Assembly (NCBI RefSeq): GCF_032229285.1
Contig: NZ_CP135084.1
Location: forward strand, 2,356,001 to 2,420,000
DNA length: 64,000 nt
From: Rheinheimera sp. MMS21-TC3
Lineage (GTDB): Bacteria; Pseudomonadota; Gammaproteobacteria; Enterobacterales; Alteromonadaceae
Direction: 5' to 3'
The notes below the pieces were generated by a model. It saw nothing but the letters and a program-made list of their open reading frames with translations. It was not told where the DNA came from and did no database searches. Shown one piece after another: positions 19,061-25,908 of the stretch. Both the position numbers and the translations under genes were made by a program. The first letter of the stretch is position 1. The number at the start of each line of letters is the position of its first letter.

Positions 19061-19145
19061 CAATCAAATATTATCGCCAGCAAAAAGCGCTGGATGCGAC
19101 GTCAACCCGCTGCGCGGCTTTCCGCGCTAAATTTTGGCGTTAGCC
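19055..19145 (+). repeat. attC site of cassette 2
   Basis: R'' ACATAAC (19055-19061) and R' GTTAGCC (19139-19145) bound a 91-base site. The inner blocks CAAATATTA and TAAATTTTG are near-complementary, and the centre is GC-rich. Crossover is between G19139 and T19140. Confidence 0.85.
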
Positions 19146-19164
19146 ACTCATTGAGAAGTTTCCT

Positions 19165-19656
19165 ATGCTAGAAACAGAACAACTTCAGTACATCCTAGAC
19201 AAGCAGCTTGGCTGGATCGCCTCCGCCGACTCACGCCTTTCTTTGGTGTTGCCGCTGTCGACAGCCATGCTAGGTGCTTTAGCTGTGTACGCCCCACAAC
19301 CAAGCCAATGGACCCTAATGGCAGGTATTCCAACCGCTTTCGCGATCTTCTTCCTCGGCTTGAGCATAGTCTTCTGTGCCTGCGCTTCGTTCCCACGAAC
19401 TGACGGTACCAAGGGCTCTCTAACATTCTTTGGGGGAATCGTGTCTAGGGATCTTTCCCAATTTCGAGCTGCCGTTAAGGCAGCACAGAGCGGCGATTTG
19501 CAAGATGACCTCGTTCAGCAATGCCATATCAATGCTCAGATTGCTTCAACGAAGTTCTCTTGGGTGAAGCGTGGAATGGCTTCTATGCTCATCGCGACGC
19601 TGCCGTGGGCTTTTGCCATCTATCAGTTTTATGGGATGACAGATGGCTCTGTCTGA
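19165..19656 (+). CDS. Cassette 3, first gene: Pycsar membrane effector PycTM-like protein
   Basis: The 163-residue protein begins with the LDKQLGWIASADSRLSLVLP pattern typical of the Pycsar effector family (formerly DUF5706). It has two adjacent N-terminal helices (about residues 25-43 and 50-74). A soluble stretch follows with FFGGIVSRDLSQF and INAQIASTKFSWVKRG, then a C-terminal helix (about 137-155). PycTM proteins bind cyclic pyrimidine nucleotides made during phage infection and damage the inner membrane, stopping phage replication by abortive infection. The stop codon overlaps the cyclase start by 14 bases. The whole operon sits inside one integron cassette. Family membership is by recognised pattern, not search. 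Confidence 0.82.
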   Translation: MLETEQLQYILDKQLGWIASADSRLSLVLPLSTAMLGALAVYAPQPSQWTLMAGIPTAFAIFFLGLSIVFCACASFPRTDGTKGSLTFFGGIVSRDLSQFRAAVKAAQSGDLQDDLVQQCHINAQIASTKFSWVKRGMASMLIATLPWAFAIYQFYGMTDGSV

Positions 19657-20353
19657 CGACCTTACGCGAGACATCCAGACGTTTATCTCCACAGCGTGGG
19701 ATAAGAGAGATGGTCGGAAAATTCCTTCGACGGACGAAGTTGCGCTCGCTGGCGGCGCTGTTGAGATTGAAGCAACTTTTCTCTATGCAGACCTAGCTGA
19801 TTCATCAAAAATGGTCAAAGAGATTGACAGGCGTATCGCTGCTAAGATCATAAAATCTTTTCTTTATTGCGCGTCTAAGCTAATAGTTGCTCACGGAGGC
19901 AAGATCGTTAGCTTTGATGGTGATCGCGTCATGGGCGTATTCTATGGAGATGCAAAAAATAGTTCCGCTGCAAAGTGCGCATTACAGATAAAATGGGCGG
20001 TTGATAAGATACGGGAGAAGTTCGAGTCGAACTACGAATCTGTACGAAACGCCTCATTCAATATCAGACACGGCGTTGGTGTTGATACCGGAACAGTCCT
20101 CGCCGTACGGGGCGGAGTTCGTGGCACCAACGACCTCATCTGGATTGGACGCGCACCAAACCTTGCGGCCAAAATGAGTGATCTTCGTGAGCACCCTCAT
20201 AGCTCGTTTATTACCGCTGCTGTTTTCAACATGCTCAATGATGAGTCAAAGTATGGTGGAACCGAGAACAAACTAATGTGGGAGAGGCGCACATGGAACT
20301 TCCTGGGCGAGGCCCTGTATATCTATCGTTCCAGCTGGCATTGGAAGCCGTAA
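19643..20353 (+). CDS. Cassette 3, second gene: PycC-like class III nucleotide cyclase (Pycsar)
   Basis: The 236-residue protein is a single class III cyclase catalytic domain without the sensory domains of signalling adenylate cyclases. The metal-binding Asp residues are D50 in FLYADLADSS and D94 in SFDGDRVMGVF. The substrate and ribose region is IWIGRAPNLAAKMSDL near residues 166-181. Stand-alone cyclases of this kind paired with a PycTM effector make cCMP or cUMP on phage infection. The pairing and 14-base overlap with the effector make Pycsar far more likely than a cAMP housekeeping role. Whether it makes cUMP or cCMP cannot be read reliably here. Confidence 0.85.
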   Translation: MALSDDLTRDIQTFISTAWDKRDGRKIPSTDEVALAGGAVEIEATFLYADLADSSKMVKEIDRRIAAKIIKSFLYCASKLIVAHGGKIVSFDGDRVMGVFYGDAKNSSAAKCALQIKWAVDKIREKFESNYESVRNASFNIRHGVGVDTGTVLAVRGGVRGTNDLIWIGRAPNLAAKMSDLREHPHSSFITAAVFNMLNDESKYGGTENKLMWERRTWNFLGEALYIYRSSWHWKP

Positions 20354-20355
20354 GC

Positions 20356-20415
20356 GGCTAACAATTCATTCAAACCGACGCCGCTTCGCCGCGCGGCTTA
20401 ATTCAGGCGTTCTGC
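20356..20415 (+). repeat. attC site of cassette 3 (Pycsar cassette)
   Basis: A compact 60-base site of the classical 59-base-element kind. R'' GGCTAAC is at 20356-20362, R' begins GTT at 20409, and the inner arms include CCGACGCCGC and GCGCGGC. R'' is the exact complement of GTTAGCC at the cassette's own left end. Confidence 0.88.
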
Positions 20416-20595
20416 TAACACCTAAAAGCGGACTTTACAGCCTTAAAGTTGGAATGTCTGCAATTGGCACAAAGCCGAGATCCGACGAAGTGGTACTTTC
20501 CGTGAAAGTTGTGGTGCGATTAATTTGCAACACGTGGTAAGGAGCGGTTGCAATGTGGTGGTAAATTAAGTGCAATTAATCAAGAAGGTGAATCA

Positions 20596-20688
20596 ATGAG
20601 TGAACAACTGAACTGTCAAAGCCGCATGGATGCGGCGACAACTCTGTACTTGCCGCAAACAACTATCCCCGTCCTGCTAAACCAATGA
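20596..20688 (+). CDS. Possible 30-residue peptide, unknown
   Basis: An ATG with AAGAAGG about eight bases upstream opens a 30-codon frame (MSEQLNCQSRMDAATTLYLP and ten more residues). It has no recognisable domain. The good ribosome site is its only support. It may be a leader peptide, a decayed gene end or chance. Confidence 0.2.
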   Translation: MSEQLNCQSRMDAATTLYLPQTTIPVLLNQ

Positions 20689-20805
20689 CGTAAACTCCTA
20701 TCTCTCCCGACTTGTTGGAACAAGTCGCACTCACAAGGTGCAATTAAACACTGAACAAAAATTCATGGATGAATGGTTACCGCCGAAGGACTCGGCGCAA
20801 ATAAA

Positions 20806-20840
20806 AAACGTACATACCATTATACACAGTATGTACGTTT
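20806..20840. repeat. Large perfect inverted repeat near the island's right end
   Basis: Twelve-base perfect arms, AAACGTACATAC and GTATGTACGTTT, flank an 11-base centre. The geometry, two inverted arms of 11-12 bases around a short asymmetric spacer, is that of a tyrosine-recombinase core site. No T-run follows on either strand, so it is not a standard terminator. It lies about 70 bases inside the right terminal repeat. Confidence 0.5.
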
Positions 20841-20908
20841 GAAATAAAAGCCGCTGACCTTATATGTAAAGCCCTGTCACTCACTCACACGCGAATAGAC
20901 ACTGTTTT

Positions 20909-20938
20909 TACTATATACTCGAAATAGGGTGTGGTTTT
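20909..20938 (-). repeat. Right terminal inverted repeat of the island
   Basis: Read on the minus strand it gives AAAACCACACC, then CTATT, then TATATAGTA at the inner end. It matches the left repeat at 8524-8553 in about 24 of 30 positions with one gap. The csbD stop codon lies 19 bases further right. Confidence 0.55.
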
Positions 20939-20942
20939 TTTT

Positions 20943-20954
20943 TAACCCTAATAT
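20943..20954. repeat. Right copy of imperfect direct repeat flanking the island
   Basis: TAACCCTAATAT matches TAACACTAATAT at 8509-8520 in 11 of 12 bases, in direct orientation. It may mark the chromosomal target sequence on the far side of the island. Confidence 0.35.
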
Positions 20955-20957
20955 GGG

Positions 20958-21146
20958 CTAACGCATTCGATTAAACTCTTGCTCAGCTTGTTCGCGTGAC
21001 ATGCCGTAATGCTCTTGCATTTTACCGCAAAATTTATCTATTCTGCCATCCACTTGCTGCAAATCGTCATCAGTTAACTTGCCCCATTTTTCTTTAATAG
21101 AGCCTGTCATTTGTTTCCACTTACCTTCTGCAATATCACTATTCAT
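20958..21146 (-). CDS. CsbD-family stress protein
   Basis: The 62-residue, highly charged protein has the family-defining order: GKWKQMTGSIKEKWGKLTDDDL in the first half, then a DKFCGKMQEHYG and EQAEQEF helix. CsbD-like proteins are abundant general-stress proteins of unknown mechanism. AGGAGAT precedes the start. It ends just outside the island's right repeat and points toward it. I take it as chromosomal, downstream neighbour of the insertion point, rather than cargo. Confidence 0.9.
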   Translation of the reverse strand: MNSDIAEGKWKQMTGSIKEKWGKLTDDDLQQVDGRIDKFCGKMQEHYGMSREQAEQEFNRMR

Positions 21147-21376
21147 AGAATATCTCCTGGTCGAGTAGTTAGAAAAAGCAATGCTTGGTCAAACCCAAGA
21201 ATGCCCGTCACTTAAGATAATGCAAAAGCCACTCCAACTTTAAAAATCATTAAAAATCAACACGTTGAATTAAATCTTACTAATAACATCCTTTTAAATT
21301 TTACATAAAAGGTAAAACTTACTCACACACTTGCAATATATGCATACTAGGCATGATTGATGCTGTGTATTTTCAT

Positions 21377-21405
21377 TTGCAGCTTCCTCTAGCCAGTGGT
21401 AATAT
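21377..21405 (+). promoter_or_regulatory. Candidate rplY promoter
   Basis: TTGCAG, a 17-base spacer and TAATAT lie about 80 bases before the rplY start. A GC-rich GTCGCGCCCC follows the -10, resembling a stringent-type discriminator. The preceding 230 bases (21147-21376) show nothing else that I can support. Confidence 0.5.
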
Positions 21406-21433
21406 GTCGCGCCCCTAAATATAGGGCATCCAA

Positions 21434-21457
21434 CCTGAGACTGGTCGCAAGTCTTGG
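21434..21457 (+). promoter_or_regulatory. Possible L25 ribosomal-protein leader hairpin
   Basis: In the rplY 5' untranslated region a stem CC-AGACT pairs with AGTCT-GG around a GGTCGCA loop, with a small internal bulge. Autoregulatory leaders upstream of L25 genes are described in Gammaproteobacteria. Here only position and foldability support it. Confidence 0.35.
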
Positions 21458-21482
21458 GACACACTAATTTTTGGAGTATACA

Positions 21483-22109
21483 ATGTCTGATTTAACTTTA
21501 AATGCAGAAGTCCGTACTGACTCGGGGAAAGGTGCGAGCCGCCGCCTGCGTCACGAAGACAAAGTTCCAGCTATCATCTACGGTGGTAGTAAAGATGCGC
21601 TTTCAATATCCATAGAGCACTCTAAATTATTAAAAGCCCAAACTGATGAAGCTTTTTACTCACAAATTATCACTTTAGTTGTTGGTAAAGAAAAAGTTAA
21701 AGCTATCGTTAAAGCAATGCAACGTCACCCGTTTAAGCCAAAAATCATGCACGTTGACTTTCAACGCGTTGAAGCTGGTCATGAATTAAAATCTATTCTT
21801 GCCATTCATTTAATCAATGAAGAAGCGGCAGTTAAGAAAGGTGGTGTTGTTGTTCGTGGTGCTAACGAAATCGAAATTTCTTGTTTGCCTAAAGACTTAC
21901 CAGATGCTATCGAAGTTGACATCAGTGAAATGGAAGTAGGTACTACTATTCACTTATCTGAAATTAAAGCGCCTAAAGGTGTTACCTTTACTCAATTAAC
22001 GAAAGGCGAAGGTCATGACCTAGCTATCGTTTCTGTGAATAAGCCAGGCGGCAAAGCTGTTGAAGACAGCGAAGAAGATAGTGAAGAAGAAACTGATACG
22101 CCTGAGTAA
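21483..22109 (+). CDS. rplY: 50S ribosomal protein L25 (Ctc/TL5 form)
   Basis: L25 binds 5S rRNA in the large ribosomal subunit. The 208-residue protein is the long Ctc/TL5 form. An N-terminal 5S-binding domain ([20 protein letters not shown]) is followed by a beta-rich C-terminal domain and an acidic tail ([15 protein letters not shown]). The start is the ATG at 21483 with TGGAG upstream; the frame also extends to a TTG at 21471. The stop overlaps pth (TAATG), giving coupled translation of two translation-related genes. Confidence 0.96.
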   Translation: MSDLTLNAEVRTDSGKGASRRLRHEDKVPAIIYGGSKDALSISIEHSKLLKAQTDEAFYSQIITLVVGKEKVKAIVKAMQRHPFKPKIMHVDFQRVEAGHELKSILAIHLINEEAAVKKGGVVVRGANEIEISCLPKDLPDAIEVDISEMEVGTTIHLSEIKAPKGVTFTQLTKGEGHDLAIVSVNKPGGKAVEDSEEDSEEETDTPE

Positions 22110-22711
22110 TGTCGGTTAATACTCAGTCAGCTGTGCAGTTGATTGTGGGCTTGGGTAATCCAGGCCCTGAATATAGCCAGACCCGGCATAATGCTGGTGT
22201 CTGGTTTGTTTCTCAATTAGCACGCGCTTTTAATGTTAATTTAAAAAGCGAACCTAAATTTTTTGGCCATACTGGTAAATTTATTTGCGCAGGCCAAGAA
22301 TATAAATTGCTGATCCCAGCAACTTACATGAATTTAAGCGGTAAAGCGGTGTTAGCAATGACACAGTTTTACAAGCTCACTCCTGAACAAATACTGGTTG
22401 CCCACGACGAAATGGCTTTAGCGCCAGGTAGTGCAAAATTTAAATTTGGCGGTGGACACGCTGGCCATAATGGTTTGCGTGATATTATTGCTAAATTTAG
22501 TAATAATGCTAATTTTTGCCGATTACGTATAGGCATAGGTCACCCAGGACATAAAGATCGCGTAACCGGTTATGTGCTTGGCAAAGCGCCTCAGTCTGAA
22601 CAACAACTAATTGAAAGCTGTATTGATGAAGCTGTTAGTTGTTTTGATATTTTAGCGCGCGACGGTCTAGTTAAAGCACAAAACCGCTTACATAGTTTTA
22701 CAGCCAGCTAA
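22109..22711 (+). CDS. pth: Peptidyl-tRNA hydrolase
   Basis: Pth releases peptide from prematurely dropped peptidyl-tRNA and recycles tRNA. The 200-residue protein has the N-terminal [19 protein letters not shown] block with the catalytic His, PATYMNLSG near 71-79, the HDEMALAPG block with the catalytic-network Asp, and GHNGLRDII. It starts within the rplY stop codon and is followed 42 bases later by ychF, the standard order. Confidence 0.97.
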   Translation: MSVNTQSAVQLIVGLGNPGPEYSQTRHNAGVWFVSQLARAFNVNLKSEPKFFGHTGKFICAGQEYKLLIPATYMNLSGKAVLAMTQFYKLTPEQILVAHDEMALAPGSAKFKFGGGHAGHNGLRDIIAKFSNNANFCRLRIGIGHPGHKDRVTGYVLGKAPQSEQQLIESCIDEAVSCFDILARDGLVKAQNRLHSFTAS

Positions 22712-22753
22712 ACTCAGCCGGCTCCCTATCTTAAGCACGCAAAGGAACATCTT

Positions 22754-23845
22754 ATGGGTTTTAAATGTGGCATAGTTGGCTTACCTAATGTTGGTAAATC
22801 TACTCTCTTTAACGCGTTAACCAAGGCCGGTATTGAAGCTGCAAACTTCCCGTTCTGTACTATTGAACCAAATACTGGCGTAGTGCCAGTGCCTGACTTA
22901 CGTTTAGATAAACTGGCTGAAATAGTTAAACCACAACGGGTGCTACCTACTACTATGGAGTTTGTCGATATCGCCGGTTTAGTCAAAGGCGCTTCACGTG
23001 GTGAAGGCTTAGGTAATAAGTTTTTAGCGAACATTCGTGAAACGGATGCTATTGGCCATGTAGTACGCTGTTTTGATGATGATAATATCATTCACGTTGC
23101 TAATAAAATTGATCCAGCCGATGACATTGAAACCATTAATATGGAATTAGTGCTAGCTGATATGGACAGCGCTGAGCGGGCTATTTTCCGCGTTAGCAAA
23201 AAAGCTAAAGGTGGTGATAAAGACGCTAAAGCTGAAACCTTAGTGTTAGAAAAAATAAAAGCACACTTAGAAAAAGGCGAAACTTTACGTCAGTTAGAGT
23301 TAGACAAGGATGAATTAGCTTTAATAGCTTATATGAACTTCTTAACCCTTAAGCCAACTATGTATATCGCCAACGTTACCGAGGACGGTTTTGAAAACAA
23401 TCCTTATTTAGATGTCGTGCAAGCTATTGCTGACAAAGAAGGCGCTATAGTTGTCCCAGTTTGTGCTGCCATTGAGTCTGAAATTGCTGAACTAGATGAC
23501 GATGAGCGTGCCGAGTTTATGGCTGATATGGGCTTAGAGGAACCAGGCCTTAATCGCGTCATTCGTGGTGGCTATTCATTACTAAGCTTACATACTTACT
23601 TTACAGCAGGTGTTAAAGAAGTACGGGCTTGGACTGTGACTATTGGCTCTACAGCCCCGCAAGCAGCTGGTGTTATTCATACAGATTTTGAAAAAGGCTT
23701 TATTCGTGCAGAAGTGGTAGGTTATGAAGACTTTGTCCAGTTCAAAGGTGAAGCCGGCGCTAAAGAAGCAGGCAAATGGCGCTTAGAAGGTAAAGATTAC
23801 ATTGTTAAAGATGGCGATGTCATGCATTTCCGTTTTAACGTCTAA
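22754..23845 (+). CDS. ychF: Redox-regulated ribosome-binding ATPase YchF
   Basis: YchF is an Obg-family P-loop protein that prefers ATP and binds ribosomes. The 363 residues show G1 [14 protein letters not shown] at the N-terminus, the [18 protein letters not shown]3 region, an alpha-helical insert, and a C-terminal TGS domain ending FRFNV. AAAGGA precedes the ATG. It is the last gene before a strong terminator at 23871. Confidence 0.97.
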   Translation: MGFKCGIVGLPNVGKSTLFNALTKAGIEAANFPFCTIEPNTGVVPVPDLRLDKLAEIVKPQRVLPTTMEFVDIAGLVKGASRGEGLGNKFLANIRETDAIGHVVRCFDDDNIIHVANKIDPADDIETINMELVLADMDSAERAIFRVSKKAKGGDKDAKAETLVLEKIKAHLEKGETLRQLELDKDELALIAYMNFLTLKPTMYIANVTEDGFENNPYLDVVQAIADKEGAIVVPVCAAIESEIAELDDDERAEFMADMGLEEPGLNRVIRGGYSLLSLHTYFTAGVKEVRAWTVTIGSTAPQAAGVIHTDFEKGFIRAEVVGYEDFVQFKGEAGAKEAGKWRLEGKDYIVKDGDVMHFRFNV

Positions 23846-23870
23846 CGTTTTTCTTAAAATATGACAAACA

Positions 23871-23896
23871 AAAACCGGTGCAAGCACCGGTTTTTT
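23871..23896 (+). terminator. Rho-independent terminator after ychF
   Basis: A 10-bp perfect stem AAAACCGGTG / CACCGGTTTT around a CAAG loop is followed by T residues. It lies 25 bases after the ychF stop. Confidence 0.85.
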
Positions 23897-24043
23897 ATTT
23901 TGACCTATAAAAAAACTATGTTTAATTTTATTAAACTAACTGATTAGCCGTTTGATAATGGCTTTGTTTTGGCTAGCAAATCGGCGTTTTGCGTATTAAT
24001 TCAGCAAACGAGCTAATAAAAGAATTTAAACTTAAAAAAACGG

Positions 24044-24072
24044 TTGACGCTATGCTGTCAGTTCAGGATAAT
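24044..24072 (+). promoter_or_regulatory. Promoter of the tRNA operon
   Basis: TTGACG and GATAAT are separated by 17 bases, followed by a GC-rich discriminator (CGCGCC) typical of stringently controlled stable-RNA promoters. The first tRNA begins 31 bases after the -10. Confidence 0.65.
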
Positions 24073-24102
24073 ACGCGCCACTTGCTTAGGTGAAGTTTGT
24101 AA

Positions 24103-24179
24103 GGCTACATAGCTCAGCTGGTTAGAGCACAGCACTCATAATGCTGGGGTCGCAGGTTCGATTCCCGCTGTAGCCACCA
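24103..24179 (+). tRNA. tRNA-Met (CAT), elongator
   Basis: A 77-nt cloverleaf with acceptor GGCTACA / TGTAGCC, anticodon CAT in the loop CTCATAA, a GTTCGATTC T-loop and an encoded CCA end. The acceptor's first pair is Watson-Crick, so it is elongator rather than initiator. It heads a Met-Leu-Gln-Gln operon beside ubiF, as in E. coli. Confidence 0.95.
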
Positions 24180-24197
24180 CTTACTTTACCTGTGCAT

Positions 24198-24282
24198 GCG
24201 GAAGTGGCGAAATTGGTAGACGCACTGGATTTAGGTTCCAGCGCCGCGAGGCGTGAGAGTTCGAGTCTCTCCTTCCGCACCA
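24198..24282 (+). tRNA. tRNA-Leu (TAG)
   Basis: An 85-nt class II tRNA with acceptor GCGGAAG / CTTCCGC, anticodon TAG in ATTTAGG, a long variable arm and an encoded CCA. It corresponds to leuW of E. coli. Confidence 0.95.
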
Positions 24283-24309
24283 CTCTAAGTGGTTGCACAC
24301 AAGTACTGC

Positions 24310-24384
24310 AGGGGCGTAGCCAAGCGGTAAGGCAACGGGTTTTGATCCCGTCATGCGTTGGTTCGAATCCAGCCGCCCCTGCCA
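24310..24384 (+). tRNA. tRNA-Gln (TTG), copy 1
   Basis: A 75-nt cloverleaf with acceptor AGGGGCG / CGCCCCT, anticodon TTG in TTTTGAT, and CCA encoded. It is identical to the next copy over its full length. Confidence 0.95.
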
Positions 24385-24437
24385 TTAATTTCAGTGTTAA
24401 TGGTTTTTTTAAACGATTATTACACACCCTGTTTTGC

Positions 24438-24512
24438 AGGGGCGTAGCCAAGCGGTAAGGCAACGGGTTTTGATCCCGTCATGCGTTGGTTCGAATCCAG
24501 CCGCCCCTGCCA
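24438..24512 (+). tRNA. tRNA-Gln (TTG), copy 2
   Basis: Identical to the copy at 24310. Only a few flanking bases (TGC before, TTA after) are also shared, so the duplication is old or maintained by gene conversion. Confidence 0.95.
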
Positions 24513-24521
24513 TTAGATACT

Positions 24522-24544
24522 AAACCCAGCTTTTGCTGGGTTTT
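24522..24544 (+). terminator. Terminator of the tRNA operon
   Basis: Stem AAACCCAGC / GCTGGGTTT with a TTTT loop and trailing T residues, ten bases after the last tRNA. The reverse strand also has A/T flanks, so it may serve the convergent ubiF gene as well. Confidence 0.8.
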
Positions 24545-24574
24545 CTGTTTTTAGCTTAAATAAAACCTAACGCT

Positions 24575-25738
24575 TTAACTTAAACCTACCGCATATCTAG
24601 TAACTATATTTTTCAACTCACCACTCTTACTCGCAGCCTTCATAGCTAACTGGCGCAATTTGCGCACCAGCGGTATTTTCTGGCTAAAACCAAGATAAAA
24701 CGTATCCATAGCAGCCATCATAATAGTATTAGCTAGACGGCGCTTACGTTGATAATTAGCTAATAATTCAGTTGCCGCTATATCACCAGCTTGGTTATAA
24801 GCCGTAATAATTAGTTCAGTTAACAATTTAGCGTCGGCAAAGCCTAAATTAACCCCTTGCCCTGCTAAAGGGTTAATAGTGTGAGCCGCATCGCCCACTA
24901 CAACTACTCTTTGCTCAAAGTAGTTATTTACCTGCATTTTTGCTAACGGAAACCAACCAGTTTGCTTTACTTCTATTTGGCCTAACTGCTGCGGAAAGGC
25001 TTGCTGCACTAGGGGTTGCAATTCAGCTAAACTTAGTGCGGCAAGCTGTTTAACTTTTGCCGCCTTGTCATACCACACTAAGGATGCTTGATTATTAATT
25101 AAAGGCAAAAAGGCTCTAGGACCTTGTTCTGTAAATTGCTGCCAAGTAATATCTTGTTGGCCATAAGGGGTGTTAACTTGAACAATTAAACAAGCTTGTT
25201 GATACTGCCAGCCATGGGTGCCAATTCCGGCAAGTTGACGTAACTGTGAGTTTGCGCCATCGGCTGCAATCACTAGTTTTGCCTGTAATACTTCACCACT
25301 ATTTAATGTCACTATAGCTTGGCTAGCTTCTTGTTGTAAGCCGCTAACCTGCGCTGGGCAATATAGACTTACTTTATCGGCAAACTGCTGCCAACAAGCC
25401 AGTTGCAGTAATCTATTTTCAACAATATGCCCCAAGTGGCTGTGTTTAATATCTTTAGCATCAAAGCTCACTACGCTGTGTTGATGCTCAAAAGCCTGTA
25501 GCCGCTGATAGGGACATAACCGCATCTGCTGTAAATGTTGCCAAGCACCAAGTTTGCTTAACCAAGCCTCGCTAGCCAGATTTATTGACGACACCCGTAA
25601 ATCTGGTTCGCTGTTAGGGTCAAAAGGCGCAGGCAGGCGCTGCTCAACAATAGCAACTTGTATACCCGCCTCTGCCAAGGCTAAGGCTGTTGCTGCCCCT
25701 ACCATGCCACCACCAACAACAATTACATCGTATTTCAT
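24575..25738 (-). CDS. ubiF: 2-octaprenyl-3-methyl-6-methoxy-1,4-benzoquinol hydroxylase
   Basis: UbiF is the flavin monooxygenase for one ring hydroxylation in ubiquinone synthesis. The 387-residue protein has the N-terminal FAD site VVGGGMVGAATALALAEAG. The LVIAADGANSQLRQLAGIG block is near residue 165, and the second FAD motif VVVGDAAHTINPLAGQGVNL is near 285. The start is taken at 25738 because the FAD fold begins there; the open frame extends 33 codons further without family-like sequence. UbiH and VisC paralogues share the motifs, but the tRNA neighbourhood is that of E. coli ubiF. Confidence 0.88.
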   Translation of the reverse strand: MKYDVIVVGGGMVGAATALALAEAGIQVAIVEQRLPAPFDPNSEPDLRVSSINLASEAWLSKLGAWQHLQQMRLCPYQRLQAFEHQHSVVSFDAKDIKHSHLGHIVENRLLQLACWQQFADKVSLYCPAQVSGLQQEASQAIVTLNSGEVLQAKLVIAADGANSQLRQLAGIGTHGWQYQQACLIVQVNTPYGQQDITWQQFTEQGPRAFLPLINNQASLVWYDKAAKVKQLAALSLAELQPLVQQAFPQQLGQIEVKQTGWFPLAKMQVNNYFEQRVVVVGDAAHTINPLAGQGVNLGFADAKLLTELIITAYNQAGDIAATELLANYQRKRRLANTIMMAAMDTFYLGFSQKIPLVRKLRQLAMKAASKSGELKNIVTRYAVGLS

Positions 25739-25908
25739 TAGCTTAACTTCACTGGTTTTAATTGCTTTATCGCTTATTGTACGCAGTAGGCAGTAATTTT
25801 GACAATAGAGCTTGACGACAGCGCAAAAATACGGCATTTTCGCGCCCTATTTGGCATAGCCTACTTCTAGTGCTAGCCTATTACTTTTATTTCTGCTGGA
25901 GATAACTA

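Larger units (their letters stand above)
16274..20409. mobile_element. Complete small integron: intI, attI and three gene cassettes
   Basis: It comprises the minus-strand intI, an attI with a GTTATGC core at 17500-17506, and three cassettes read rightward: 17501-18587, 18588-19139 and 19140-20409. Each boundary is proved internally. The first six bases of each cassette, preceded by G, are the exact reverse complement of the 7-base R'' core near its own end: GTTATGC with GCATAAC, GTTATGT with ACATAAC, GTTAGCC with GGCTAAC. The sequence after the last GTT (CTGCTAACACC) has no matching R'' downstream and so should be the original attI flank. Confidence 0.92.
20416..20908. other. Right arm of the island, about 490 bases without a convincing gene
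   Basis: No open frame longer than about 30 codons looks real. Visible structures are a short hairpin ACTTTC / GAAAGT near 20489-20503, GCCGCAT / ATGCGGC at about 20620-20636, the large palindrome at 20806-20840, and a 30-codon frame at 20596-20688. The segment lies between the last attC and the right inverted repeat. It may hold binding sites for the trio recombinases. Confidence 0.5.
8524..20938. mobile_element. Genomic island of gamma-mobile-trio (GMT) type carrying a nested integron
   Basis: The segment interrupts the usual prs-rplY neighbourhood and holds five coupled recombination genes, an integron integrase with three cassettes, and a right arm of about 500 bases with little coding sequence. 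Its ends are defined by an imperfect inverted repeat of about 30 bp (8524-8553 and 20909-20938). An imperfect 12-bp direct repeat lies just outside (8509-8520 and 20943-20954). By eye its base composition is richer in GC than the flanking core genes, with large differences between cassettes. The GMT assignment comes from remembered resemblance of the trio (two large tyrosine recombinases and a small protein of about 220 residues) and needs a profile search. The exact ends are inference. Confidence 0.7.

Noticed and set aside
19521..19796. Alternative open frame across the effector-cyclase overlap
   Set aside because: It conflicts with two recognised genes and has no ribosome site or domain.
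20410..20908. A fourth, gene-less integron cassette
   Set aside because: A cassette starting TTCTGC would need an R'' GCAGAAC core followed by an R' site; neither is found before the island end.
20958..21146. csbD as island cargo
   Set aside because: It lies outside the right inverted repeat and direct repeat, and its composition matches the host. It remains possible only if the repeats are not the true ends.
24122..24463. Open frames on both strands across the tRNA cluster (24122-24463 and 24192-24458)
   Set aside because: They translate tRNA genes. The cloverleaf structures explain the sequence fully.
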